A stretch of 64,000 nt of DNA from Talinum fruticosum (taxonomy: Eukaryota; Streptophyta; Magnoliopsida; Caryophyllales; Talinaceae). Positions 10,835-23,126 of the stretch are shown here, one piece after another (position 1 is the stretch's first letter; every line of letters begins with the position of its first letter). Below the pieces are notes generated by a model, which did no database searches, was not told where the DNA came from, and worked only from the letters and a program-made list of their open reading frames with translations. The stretch is from the NCBI GenBank assembly GCA_021018815.1, contig JAITYX010000025.1:4884001-4948000 (forward strand), written 5' to 3'. The translations under genes and the position numbers were made by a program.

Positions 10835-13800
10835 TGTAACGCCCTATTATAATCTCTATATAAAACACGCTTAATGAGTACATATAATATAATAAGACAG
10901 CAAAAAACAATGTCATATTAGGGCATTACTGTCGTCCCTTCTCGAGAGACTAGGCTAACATTACAACAAAACACACGATCATTCTTTCAATTTACCCAAA
11001 TACTTACATTTAAAGTCTCGTAACATCAAACCCAATATGTACATAATTTTCAATCACCAAACATTAGCTTATTCGCCCCAAAATATATTATGGCATTTAA
11101 CAATTTTACCGTCAATAGGAATAAACTCTGCTAGCAAATTAAATGCACATGGATTTCTTAACCCAAAAAAAAACACAACCATCAACAGCCAACCATAAAC
11201 ACTTCGTGAACAAAATCAAAGTCCAATCACCGATCCGAGTCAACACTTTCGGGTTCCTTTGCTCTTGTCACTTCCTACCGACATTAACCTTCTTTTCTTT
11301 CCCTAAAAACGTTTAAGAAAACATAAAAACAAGAATGAGCCATAGGCCCAAGACGCTACCCTTGTACTATAAAAATACATATTATAAAAGTCAGTGAGCA
11401 CACGCAGATAATTAAACTCTATTTCGAAAGCTATTTATGTGTAAAATCGAAGTAATTTTACTATGTGTTAATCATTGAAATAGTTTAGGACTCATTTCGT
11501 ACATGTGGATGTCATGGCGATTCTGTGAAATCATCATATATGTAACTATGATTGTATAAACAATTCATATATCTTGATCGATCAAGGAGGCCCCTATGAA
11601 CCGTAATTGTGTCTCGTAAACCGTAATCGTGTTCGTAAATCATGAATCGTGAACCGTATATCGTAATCGTGAATCGTAACTATGTCTCGTAAGCTGTAAA
11701 TGTGAACTGTAATCGTAAACTGTGAATTGTGACTGTGAAGTGGTCCAAATTATTTGTATTATTAAAACAAGTAAACTCAATAATAAAGATGGAACACTTT
11801 GGAAAAAGGTACAAGCAATAACGTACCTTTTAATGCATTTTCACTTCCTATACAAGCTTCCCGATTACCATGTTTGTGACCTGTTTGTGTTTAAGGCAAG
11901 ACTTTTATAAGTCAAATTCGTTTAATAAGTTATCAATATTACCTATATACTTTGTATTCTTTGAACTCTTGTTATTTAAGTTAACTGTTTTCCTTATCAC
12001 TCTTAAAGACTTTCATGTCTGTTTACTTCCTTAATTATTTATTAAAGAATCCCCTCGACAACTTAATACTTTCCGATAAGTTCTATGACCAAATAATCAA
12101 GCGATTTCCTATTTTCCTTTCATTGTTTTGGCCATGGAATTTTACATCCCCAAACTTCACAATTCCATTAATTAACCCGTAATACCAACACACCATCATT
12201 TCCACCCATCATTAACACGAAATACTTTCATTCCATGGAACTCTTACTTAACATTTTAGCCTAAATATATCCTAAAATTTATTGTTGTAACACTCATATA
12301 TCACAAGCTATCCCAACAAGCATTATTTACTCTATACAAGCTTTATGTTGCGACCAAATCAATTCCTCCAACCTTTAACCTCATCCAACTAACAATAACG
12401 CTTTATAGAAACAATCTAAGTAATTCAATTACTCTTCCTCTCAAATTCAAGCATGACCTACCCAATTCACAACTACATACTCCTCAAATTAATTTTAATA
12501 AAGCACATAATTACTTAGTTAAATTCCACAAACCCACCTCAAATCCAATTAAACTTTCAGATATACTTTCATCTATTCCTCTCTCTTAACATCATCTAAT
12601 TTTGATTAAATCACTTCCCTAACATGCCTTTACAACTCAAACGATCTTCGTAAAATCAAGCAAACCCATTCTCATATAAAAATTCGATAAACATATTCAC
12701 AACTATAAATACCCCAAATTTATCTCTAATACCAATTTAGCACACAACAAACCCAAAGGAAGTCCAATTTCACATATATCCATATTTCACTACTCTCCAA
12801 AGTTCATCCAATTCCACCACAACTAAACAATTCATTCTAATCATATAAAAATCAAAGAAGCACATTTACAATTATAAAGAAATGCCCAATTAATTTCTCA
12901 TTCTCGTATCAACACATAATAATCCCTAAATCCACTTTCATTTTCTCCCACAATTCCTTCAATTCCACCATAATCAATTCACAATTCACATATACTTGTC
13001 TAATTATTCAATGATAACATAAATTTGTGATAAAATTTTCTTAGAAATTAAGGATTGGAGATATACCTCAAATTGGGTTAAATGTGAAATTGGATGGTGG
13101 TGGCTCAGTGGTGGAGTTCGAGTGTCGAGGCAGCGGCCGCGGACATTGGTGGGCGGCTTTAGGCACCGAACGGCGGTCGGGGATGGCGGCTGTCGGTGGC
13201 GAAGCAGCAACAGGGGCTGTTTTGCCTCGTTGGCGCGAGACAAGGGAAAGAAGAGGGAGGAAACCGGCGGCAGTGAGGTGGTGGCGGCCGGGGCGCCGGT
13301 GGCGACTTACCGGTGGGAGCAGGGGCCGACAACGGCTGGCTGGCGGTGCTAGCAGCGGCAACAGAGTGGCAGCGAGTGAGGGAAGTGCAGGAGGAGATGT
13401 GTGGGAGATAACTTGTATTTGGTTTTATGCTTAGTAGATGCAGGACATCCCCTCCTTTTACTAACTCCCGATACTTCTAGCAACTCTCCCCTTTCTTTTC
13501 TCTCTTTTTATTCTTTTATTTATTTATTTATTATTATTTTAATTAATTAATTTATTTATTTATTTTCTTATCATTTTAAATTATTCGTATTCGGAATGAA
13601 ATTGTTCGAACATATATACATTTTGTGGTACAAATGTAAATTTGTACGAATTACCCATTATTATTTGCAATTATTAAATTATTCGCACCTTTTATTTTGG
13701 TTTCAAATTTTTATTTTTATTATTATTATTTTATTTATATATATTTTTTTTCGCAAAGGTCACTCGCTTTTAAACAATATTAAGATGATGAGATACAACT

Positions 13801-13838
13801 CGGAGTAATTAAATACGATTAAGATTCGGGGTGTTACA
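10835..13838 (-). mobile_element. Solo LTR (family B), 3.0 kb, inside the CACTA transposase
   Basis: The segment starts TGTAACGCCC and ends GGGGTGTTACA, a terminal inverted repeat typical of one group of plant Ty3/gypsy LTRs. GAGT at 10831-10834 is repeated at 13839-13842. With one GAGT removed, the transposase frame runs through the junction without loss, so the boundaries are exact. No internal domain, primer site or second LTR is present, hence a solo LTR. On the - strand the first part carries the GC-rich block 13084-13400, a probable transcribed leader. Most of the rest is AT-rich. The open frames in the GC block overlap on both strands and look like composition effects. Confidence 0.85.
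11580..11740. repeat. Degenerate minisatellite of CGTGAACCGTAAT-like units
   Basis: About a dozen imperfect units of the type CGTAAACCGTAATCGTG, lying within solo LTR B. It contains no gene. Confidence 0.8.
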
Positions 13839-14530
13839 GAGTGCCTTGAGTTCCGCTTTGAATACTACCCCCAAATGGAAGTTATTGCTATTCCAAAACA
13901 TTGATTTATGTGAAAGATCGTTGGGCGGGGAAATTGGATCCGATTATTCTAACAATTAATCGGGATATAGTGTGGTCACGAGATAAAGCACATTTGTCAA
14001 CTGGTTCACGAGATAAAGTCATCACTAGCCAATTGGAAGAATCACGAGAACATATCTCGTAAACATTAGTAAGCTTGGCTAAAGGGCCCTAGTTGGTAGT
14101 TATATCACAACGTGGGTATGACAACAATGGATACTCTTTCTCGCACAAAGAGACAGGACAATGAGAGCAAGTGTGCAAAATAGTGTGGTCACATTAGAGG
14201 CTCATGCACTTCATGTTTCCATCTCCAAGGGCAAATATGTAGCTAAAATGTCATATTACGTAGTCATTAAGGAGATATGAGAGCTTGATTATAATGACTT
14301 CCGTGAGCCTCGTTTTCGGTACAAATGGGTTGACAATAACAACGGTGTCCAAGTTAATGAGATGGGATTGAAAATGGTCGATCTCACAAGGGAAGGGCCT
14401 AAAGGGGATCAATTCGTGAAGGCTTCCCAAGCATGACAAGTGTTCTACATTGAGGACCCGACTAATGATAAGTGGTCTATTATTTTTCAAGGGAAGAGGC
14501 ACGTTGTCTGGTGGGGATGGTGAAGATGTG
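13839..14530 (+). pseudogene. CACTA transposase, second part with DUF4216-type domain
   Basis: This continues the transposase split by solo LTR B: CLEFRFEYYPQME follows the junction. After stops comes a DUF4216-type domain at about 14225-14520: KGKYVAKMSYYVVIKE, ELDYNDFREP, RYKWVDNNNGVQVNEMG, VDLTREG and QVFYIEDP. This domain normally lies downstream of tnp2 in plant CACTA proteins, so order and strand agree with the first part. One stop sits before ELDYNDF and another before QVFYIEDP. The protein is not functional as read. Confidence 0.88.
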
Positions 14531-14879
14531 TGTGATTTTTTAAGGAGACCCCACCCTTTTCCTTGGAAATTCCACTCACAAATGAGGATGCCAATTATAA
14601 AGAATTGCATTCAAGGGTTGACCATAACGAGGGCATATATATTGAAGATAAGGCCCAAGGAGGGGAAAAATGGCATAAACCATGTAATTATATTAAGTAA
14701 GAACATTATTGTAGAATAATTTTATTGATGGATATCCATATTTTTGCTTATTTCAAGTAATCGCAACTTTCTTTTTAGTATTTCTGACCTTAACACTTTC
14801 CCGTAACAGATCATTGTTCGATGGTGATCAAAAGGATGAAGTTGTTAAATCGAAAGGTAGAAAGCTTGTTCGATTGAGA

Positions 14880-15290
14880 AGCGGAAGCCGAGACTAGCGA
14901 CCAATGTTAGTTCTCATTTCCTTAGTTGAGAAGCGTAAGTCGAGACTAGCGACCAATGTTAGTTCTCATTTCCTTTCTCATTTATGATCCTCCTATGTTT
15001 GTTCTATTTCTTATATAAAAGATGTTGCTTTAGGCACATGAGTTTTGTCGATCATCCAAAACTCAAGGATATAGCTTTTGAAGTAGTTGATGATGACAAG
15101 TTTTTTCAGGTAAAGAAGTGATTTATACCCTTTTTGGTAGCAAATCTTAGCTCCCGCTTTTCAATTAGGAATTTTTGGTATAAATTAAGATCAAGTGATT
15201 TATACCATGAAGTTTCTAGTTGATAAGCGGGAGCGAGAATAGCGACCAATGTTAGTGTTGATGTCCTTTCTAATTTGTGATCCTTTTACG
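14880..15290 (+). repeat. 52-bp tandem repeat downstream of the CACTA transposase
   Basis: GAGACTAGCGACCAATGTTA at 14890 recurs 52 bp later at 14942, with the flanking bases also repeated. A third, looser copy starts near 15234. The rest of 14531-15592 holds no gene. It also contains an imperfect palindrome (about 15361-15395 against 15505-15530, GAGGAAATAGAGAT). Confidence 0.8.
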
Positions 15291-15592
15291 TTTGTTATGT
15301 TTTTGTGGATAAGTTGTTGCTTAACGCTTTCCTTAGTTTTTATGTAGTTATAAGATGAGCATCACTTTGGGACAATGAAGAGGAAATAGAGATTTCTGGT
15401 GAGATGTCCTCCTTGTGTACTCATTTTTCAGTATTTATGCCAAAAATTCCATCTCTTTGTCTTAGAATTTTATGGTTTAAATGATTTCCAAATTTATGCC
15501 AAAAGGTTCATCTCTATTTCCTCAAAGTTATACTTTTTGGTAGATTGTGGTATGTGCTTGTGTTTATAACTATATTGCTTGCTTGGAGTTTA

Positions 15593-18203
15593 TGTAACAT
15601 CTTGAGCCCCACCCAAGGAGTATTACATCGCCAAAGTTCCTCAAAAGGAACTCTCGACACTAATTAACATGTTAGTTTGACTTTCTAACCTCAACTTAAA
15701 GGTAATAGTGGCGATTTTTCACATTACTTAAAAATTGTTTTAAAAATTTCAGTCGAGTTCCGTCCGTAATATGGCCTATCCTCTTGGCTTAAAGCCTTAA
15801 AATCCTACATAAAAACCACAATATAACTCAGTGAGCCACATGCTCGAAGTACACAACTCAATGGCCACAAGCCATAATCCAACCAATATGCACTAAAACT
15901 TAAAACAACTTACTTGGTCTTTGACAAAACTAATACAAACTATATGAACTTAATTACAAATTGCAACCACTAGAAACAAATAGAATACACACATCAGCAA
16001 CTTGGTTATTCAAGCAACAACATCACGCGTATAAGTCCAAGGTAAGCTAAAGATATGAGGCAATTCACCTTTAGGAGTACCTGCAATTCTAAAAAGATAG
16101 GGGTGAGCAAACCACAAGCTTAGTGGGTAATATTATCCCAAAAATCACAACATTTATACTTTACATGCATACATAGAAACCATAGAGTATTAGCAGTTTA
16201 ATAGCACAGTCCCTCAATCGTATTGTATCTTCCAATTTCTTGTTTTCAACTCCAGTTCAAAACCTCATGCACTACACATATTTCTCGAATAAATATGTCT
16301 CATATTTCTAAAAAGATGACTAAATGAATCGAATCACACCAAAACACAAGTTTATTTTTCTTTTAACTTTTAAATTTTCAAAGTCGCATTGCAAACCATT
16401 ATTCAATTCTCTAATTGAATAAAGGTATTTTCAAACATCAAACAGCTTATTCAATTCTCGAATTGAATAAAAGCATTTTCCAACATGTAAACCATTATCG
16501 AATTCCCTAATTGAATAAAGGTTATACTCAAAGCATCAAATCAATAGTACCATCTTCGTTTGGGTGACAAGCAACCCAAATTTGACCTTTTCGAATTCCG
16601 GGAACTACTAAAGTAAGGAGGAACTCTTCTCAAGGAATATCGGACCACACAGTATGCTAAGGTCGGACCTCACAACCAAGCCCTTCGTTAGTACCAAACC
16701 ATTAACCCGGACCGCACAGGTCAATCAAGAGTACAGGATCGCATGGTATCTTACGGTGCTAGACTCCTCGGCTCTTAAAGCCATTCAACATCAATACATT
16801 TACTTTAAAGAGGACATCTAGGAAGACTGCATTTCCAAATTCCCATCACATTTCTCAATAACCAGCTCAATTCAATCTTCTTTCAAGATAGAACCTTTCA
16901 AAGATTCAAAACCATCTCAATTTTCCTTTCAAGGCATTCACATCACAATTAAACCATGTAAACCATTGAATCATACTACCGTAGATCAAATCCATTTATT
17001 TTTTAAAAACCACAACTTGAATTCAATTCCCAATCATTTTCTAAAATTATCAAAAGCATTCAAAATAGATTGTGAAGGATCGGAACTTCCCTATATAGGT
17101 GTAAAACCATTATGGATAAACAAGTTAAACAGAACGTATGTATATCATATTCAAATGAACATACATTCCTCAAATCATCCACTTAACTCATAAATTCAAG
17201 TTAAAAAGCATGTATATTCAATTCAAGTACAACTTTTCGGGTTTTGGTTCAATTCAACCTATTCTATTTACTTCGAGCTCATATTTCCACTATCTCGTTA
17301 TAGGGCGACTCCCCTTCATCAAATCCATATTTGAGTCCTAGTAATCCTCAATTAAAAGATAACTCCACACCAAACACGATATTAGTAATTTATCGCCTTT
17401 AACGTTTGATTAAACTTAAATTCTCATAAATTCTCATTCGCTTCCACACATTAAGCCATTACATTCTCAAACATAAGCTTCCGAGAACACATAGGGTTTG
17501 ACCTCAAAAAAATAATTATTTGTTACCCAAAATCACATGTATCCTTTCTAACTCATTTCAACGCTAACCATTCCAAATTCTTAGTTCACTACTCCAATCC
17601 ATAAGCATGTATCAATAATCAATTCACCATTGAATTTCATGAATACATTCAGCCATATAAATCTCACTTTCACCTTCTGCGTCTTCTTCTTACTCTCATC
17701 CTCGCTATCGGTCTCGACTCTTTCTTTCTTTTCCCGCCTTTGCGTCTTCTTCTTTCTCGCTCTATCTTTCCCCCGAGCCTTCTCTCTCGCTGCTTCTCCT
17801 TTACTCCTCTCTCTGTCCCTCTTTAGTCGGTTCCCTCACTCTTTTGGGGTTTACTTGAGTAAGCCACTCACCGTAACTTTACACTAATTTATTGACCTAA
17901 TGTTACACTTGGTTGTCCTCCTTATCTTCCCCTTCTTTTTTTCTTTTTAGTTAGGTGTAATTTAGGTACGAACCCAAAATAAATAGTGTAAATTGTTTCG
18001 CATTTTAAGTTATTTCGGTCTGCAAAAACTCAAAAAGATTAATATATTTCCCTAACTATAGTTATGCAAATTCATAACAATTTACTTAAATAAATTTACG
18101 AATATATATTCACGTATTTGTTATTCGGCCTAATTTATTTAATTAAAAGTAATTAACTAATTTAACTCATATAACTACCTAAATTAAAATTAGGGGTATC
18201 ACC
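15593..18203 (-). mobile_element. Solo LTR of family A, reversed
   Basis: TGTAACATCTTGAGCCCCAC at 15593 is the reverse complement of the family A LTR end at 35976. GGGGTATCAC at 18194-18202 is the reverse complement of the family A LTR start at 37236, and the AT-rich 80 bp before it match as well. The flanks are GTTTA (15588-15592) and GTTTG (18204-18208), a target duplication with one change. No internal region is present. The CT-rich block 17660-17850 corresponds to the purine-rich block 37680-38300 of the + strand copy. Short open frames here are composition effects. Confidence 0.8.
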
Positions 18204-18470
18204 GTTTGTGTAGAGATAGCGTGGATAGCAAATATGATGTATATATGTTGTATAGACTACCGGTGCAACAACTCCAAGTAAGCAATATTGGCGCAAAGAC
18301 AATAGCGTAACTAAATCAAGTACAAAAATCATCACTTTGGGTAAATAGAGATTTTTCTTTTGACCTAAACATTGAAATCATTTATACCATAAAATTTCGA
18401 GACAAGAGATTAACTTTTGACATAAATACTAAAACAGGAGTACTTTTTGTATTATATTTCACGTTGTAAT
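18204..18470. other. Continuation of the CACTA element after solo LTR A
   Basis: No ORF. Stretches at 18329-18457 match 15353-15480 partly in direct and partly in inverted orientation (CATCACTTTGGG; GTACTC..AGTATTTATG reversed). This supports continuity of the host element across the solo LTR. Confidence 0.5.
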
Positions 18471-19987
18471 CACTTCAAAAAAAATGACTTGTTGCAATAG
18501 AAATCTAGTGACATGTTATATTTTCTGTTGGTAAAAGATCATATTAGCAATAGATGCATCTATCTCTTGGTATAAAAGTTTTAAGACTTAGACACCTAAA
18601 TTGATGCCAATAATTGTAACATAAATAATTAATATGTTGGTATTATTAATATTCCCAACAAATGAAAACTGATTTGTTGGTATTGTTACTATATTACCAA
18701 CAATCTAACTATTTATTGGTATTGAATCACATTACTAATAATATTATATAAAAAAATTTTTATGTTGGTATTAGTTTAGCGAGACAATAGCGGGAAAAAT
18801 AAAAGTGATAATATAAAGTATTTATATTATTTCCTAACACTCAATCCCAAAAATAAAAATTTTTACAAAATTTTAAAAAAATAAAACTAATTCAATTAGG
18901 AAATAAACGATTTCTATCAAAAAAAAAAAAAAGAAAAGGAAACAAATGATAGCCTAAAGAAAACAAATTCCATTTTTTCTGGCATAAACTTCGTTTATAC
19001 TCTCTCAAGTTTTCGAGCTCTGTCGTATCTACTCTGGCATCCCAATTTCAGTTTCTCTCTCGTCTGTACTCTAGTATCCTTCGCTCTGGCATCTCTCATT
19101 TTTGTTTGAGTTATCCATAAATTTCGTAATTCATCAATTACTCTTAGTTTTGCTAAATTGAGGACTGTTTTCGCTCAGTTGCATCTCTGTCGTCCGTCAA
19201 TTTCGCAGTGGCTCAATTTCATCGCTGAATTGTGGCATTAGAAAACTAATTCTATTCTTCTTGCTATTTCCCAGTTGCTCAATTTCACAGGTGTGTGTGA
19301 ATTTTTTTGTTTTTCAGTCCCTTCTAACTTCTCACGCCAACTCCTAATTTTACACTTTTCATTTAGTTTGATTCTACATTAAGAAGTCATCTTCTTACTT
19401 TAAATTGACTCAAACCTTCTAATTTTGGCAAAATTCTTTCTCTGTAGTCCCCTATCCGGCACTGTTGGATAAAAACCTAGGGTTTGGAGCTGAAATTGAA
19501 GGAGAACGGAAGAGAAAGAAGAACTGCATTGGAACACTGCATGTCTTGATTTTCGTCATCGAGTTGGGGATATGTACTTCCATGTTTCTTAATGATGTAG
19601 GGAATCTGAAAATTACAAGTAATGCTTACTCTTCATCCATTTCAACCCTGTCTATGTACTTTGTTCTTTGATGATGTTTGTTCTCTAATGATGTTTCTTT
19701 GTACTGTTTTTTGTACTGCTTAGTTTTCGAGTACTTTTTGATATTGGTATCCGGATAACTTCAAAAAATATTATAGTAATCGCAATAATTACAATATGCA
19801 AGTAGTAATGAAATGAGAAGATGATATGATTAGGTCTAAGCGTTAAGCTTTATAGAAGATATGTGATTATATATCCCTTAATGACAGGCTTACAATTTTC
19901 TCTTAGTCTGTCTTTCCATTTTCCGAGTGTTCTCTAAAGGCTAAGCTCACAAAGTAAAGCATAAAATGTCCCTATCACTATAATACA
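18471..19987 (+). mobile_element. CACTA-type left end with subterminal repeats
   Basis: CACTTCAAAAAAAATGAC at 18471 resembles the CACTACAAGAAAA ends of CACTA transposons. It is followed by repeated TGTTGGTATT and its complement ATACCAACA at 18536, 18634, 18676 and 18764, which look like subterminal transposase-binding repeats. From 18990 on the sequence looks like an untranslated leader (CT-rich, with a possible splice donor CAG/GTGTGTG near 19290). A short open frame at 19465-19671 is unrecognised. The segment is cut at 19988 by a SIRE fragment. No transposase of its own is visible. Confidence 0.6.
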
Positions 19988-20400
19988 TTTGAGTGATGTT
20001 TTCTTCTGGCTCCATCTTGAACAACTCATACATATGAAGATGTTGACTTATCTTCGCCTGCTTCACTTGGGTGGTTCCTTCATAGGTGTTGACAAGAGTG
20101 TCCCACACCTCTTTGGTCGTGTCACAGTCGAGACCCTTTTGTATTCTTCCGTGATAATGGCATACATCGGTGTGTTCATAGCTTTAAAATTCTTTCGAAT
20201 TTCTCGATCTCCTCAATGGTTGCATTCTCCGTCTTTATTGGAGTGTAGTTGCCAGCTTGGATGATGTTCCAAACATCTTCATCGTTGTCAATCGAGAAAC
20301 ATTCCATCATCTTCTTCCAATGGGCAAAGTTTGACACTTTGAACTTCGATTGTCTCGTGGATGATTTTTCTTCATCGAACTCTCCATTGTTTTAAGCCAT
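19988..20400 (-). pseudogene. SIRE gag, N-terminal fragment
   Basis: On the - strand the ATG at 20400 matches the gag start at 48742 of the complete element. The third codon is a stop. The fragment corresponds to the first 140 or so residues of gag, including the beginning of the UBN2-type gag domain, and ends abruptly at 19988. The + strand reading here is only the complement. Confidence 0.8.
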
Positions 20401-20458
20401 CCGATCTTTATACCATTGGATGGTGAGATCCTCTCGCAAGGCTAGGCTCGATACCAAT
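20401..20458 (-). promoter_or_regulatory. SIRE leader with primer-binding site
   Basis: TGGTATCGAGCC (20445-20456, -) directly follows the LTR. It matches the initiator-tRNA-Met primer site TGGTATCAGAGCC except for a missing A, as in the complete element at 48787-48799. Confidence 0.8.
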
Positions 20459-21933
20459 TGAAGTTTTGCTCTTTGAGAGTCTAAGTCACCCTAGAGGGGG
20501 CGAATAAGGTGATGAAGAAAATTAAACAATTTTTACACCAATACAAACTAAAAGCATATTCGAGTCTTGAATGGACTCATAAAGGCAATAACACAAATAT
20601 ACGTGAAAACCCTTATGGGCGAGAAAATCACGGACAGTGCTATTCTAAGCACCAAGTCAAATCCACTATTTTGAATCCACAAAATATAGAGGATCGACTC
20701 AACCAGAATTGCTTCATTGAACAATTCCTTACAATGTTTTCATAGACTCAAAATGTCCCCTATCCGATCTAGTACTTCCTGGTCGAGGTAACCTTTATAA
20801 TCGGGGACAACTCAGCTACGTTAACCTTTACACCTCGGTCAAGGGACCTTAATTAGAAAGTAAGAAAAGAATGTAACCGATTACAAGACATTCTTTACAA
20901 CTTAGAAAATATTAAATACGGACTTGGAGTTGTAAATAGAAGATTGAGTAAGAATGAGAACAACAATTAGTTCAATAGTAAATTCGGTTCAAGCAATATC
21001 CTAGTCTTATGAAGTGGCTTCTATTTATAGTCAACCAGGCAAAGTGACCAGTTGATTCTTGGTTCCGCACAAAAGTCTTAACTAACCGTTGTAACGGCTC
21101 TTCCGAATCACTCGAAAAGATCCGTTGGGATATGATCGTTGTGTAATGGCTCTTGTCTCAAAAAGATGTCCCAATCAATTGGTGGTCACTGAAAGCTAAC
21201 GTGGAAAGAACTACTAGACCTAGAATTGGAGTTTTCTAGTTTTGGAAACAAACAACCCCGACACGGTGTCCGAGCCATGTCCAAAAGTAGCTAAAACTTG
21301 TTTGCTTGGTGTTTAATGGCTAGAAGCTCGGTTGCTTTTGTATTTCAAAAATAAGTTAGCCTCGTTTGAATAATCTACAAAAGCAAACCACATTGGTTCT
21401 CAAAGTATAAAATACTTTGGTCCAAAATTAGGCATAGATAGTAATTAAATCAAAATAATTAAATGCTTAATTATCTTTGCCCTAATAGAATAGAATTTTC
21501 TGAGTCTAATATTCAATATACTCAAATTCCATCTTGAGTTAATCCTAAAGATGATCAAGTTAAAAGAATTGAACATCGAGTATAACGACTTGATCCGGTC
21601 AAATAAATCTCAATGAAATAAGTCGACTTAGAATAACGAATTAATGTTGTAATTCTCTTTGCGTTGAAATACAAATTCAGTGCTCGGAATAAAAGATTTA
21701 GAAAAATTATTTGAGCATACGATAGTTCCGAGTGATGTCCGAGTGAGTCGGATACGCCGGCCTAGGAAATATGCAATAAGGCGCTTTCGAGTCGGTTAGA
21801 ATAGAATGAAAAATTAGATAAGAGTCTCTACAACACTCGGAATGACTTGGAATCAAAATTTAAAAGAGATAGGATTTATACCGAGTCTTCATGTAATACT
21901 CATAATGACTTAGAGTCAAAACCCGAGTCTTCA
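20459..21933 (-). mobile_element. 5' LTR of truncated SIRE copy
   Basis: TGAAG at 20459 and TCTTCA ending at 21933 are the SIRE LTR termini. The TATA box CTATAAATAG lies at 21021-21030 (-). At 1475 bp it is near full length. With the gag fragment it shows a copy truncated within gag. The five bases after the LTR are ATATG; no partner can exist on the truncated side. Confidence 0.88.
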
Positions 21934-22439
21934 ATATGTCTAATTTAAATTTATTTTTTCAATTAAAAAATAGTGCTCTAGTAAATTATTATTATAAGGG
22001 AGACTTGAGAGGCTCACGTGTGAAACCAAACTCATAAATTGTCTCTGTGACTATGAGGTTCTCTTGCTTAGAGTCTACTTTAATTATTTTTCATTTCATA
22101 TTACATGCTAGCTACATAACGTGTTAATTAATTCTTCATATGTTGGGAATCTATTTTAATTGTTGTAGTGCCATAAACAATTGGGGAATGTAGAGTGAAA
22201 CTTCTACATTCTCTAGTATATGAAAGAGATTATGACCTAACTCGATTTAATCCCAAAGAGGTACTTGCACTTGCACTTATATTTGATTATGAAAAATTAA
22301 ATTTTTTTAATGTTCTTCTCAGCTTGATTAACATTTGCACTTGATTAATATATCTTTTACAATATTGGTCATAATATTTCTGGGAAAGGACCCACCCACT
22401 CCCTATATAGATGAAGTGCTCAACAAGTTAACACAAGGT
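21934..22439. other. Unassigned AT-rich stretch
   Basis: No gene or recognisable repeat end. It is probably interior of the CACTA-type element that the SIRE copy entered. Confidence 0.4.
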
Positions 22440-23126
22440 TGGGGAGAATTTGTATATAACCGTTTTAAGACATAGGTATATATTTACAATTATTATTTAT
22501 TATTTTATTAGTCAAGTTTATGATTTACACGACCATACGAGTTACATAGGTATATATTTACGTAGGTATATATATTTACATAGGTATATATATTTTACAC
22601 TAACTTCATTATTTTAAATGTATTATATACAACCGTGTGATGAATCTGGTTTGTATATATTCTGGTCAAGACTCGTTGGATTGTGGTTTATATATATTTT
22701 GAAAGAGCTTTTGTAAATGGTTGTATATGTTATTTGTACTCGTATAGTGGGTACGAAAACACAAAAAACTTCTAAAAAAATTTATACCTACTATAACGGT
22801 TGTTAAGGAACAACCATCGTTATAAATCGAATGACAACCTATGACTATTACTCGTGGTTCTTACTACGATTTTTGCCAAATGGGGCCATACATATTAATA
22901 GTAATATCTTAGCCTATTACTACTGTTGTTGGCTTATAATAGTAGTAATAGGTTCGATCTTACTACGGTTGTTCACAACAACCGTAGTAATAGGGGTGTG
23001 TTTAACTACAATTGTTAATCGTAGTAAAAGATGCCCATTTGTAATTACTGACCACATACACGATGCCGGATAAATGTAATTAAAGGTCATTTTGAACTAC
23101 GGTTAAAAGTGGTTCCTGTAATAGTG
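22440..23126 (+). mobile_element. CACTA-type right end with subterminal repeats
   Basis: The segment ends GTAATAGTG, the complement of a CACTATTAC terminus. Before it lie many copies of TACTACGGTTGTT and its complement ACAACCGTAGTA (22790-23110), often as inverted pairs, a pattern known from CACTA ends. Short tandem units AGGTATATATTTAC occupy 22470-22600. The transposase at 9550-14530 is on the same strand and could belong to this end, but the left end at 18471 is an alternative partner. TAAT flanks both 18471 and 23126. Confidence 0.6.

Noticed and set aside
13068..13434. Overlapping open frames on both strands in a GC-rich block
   Set aside because: The block is part of solo LTR B. The proteins are low complexity and match no family.
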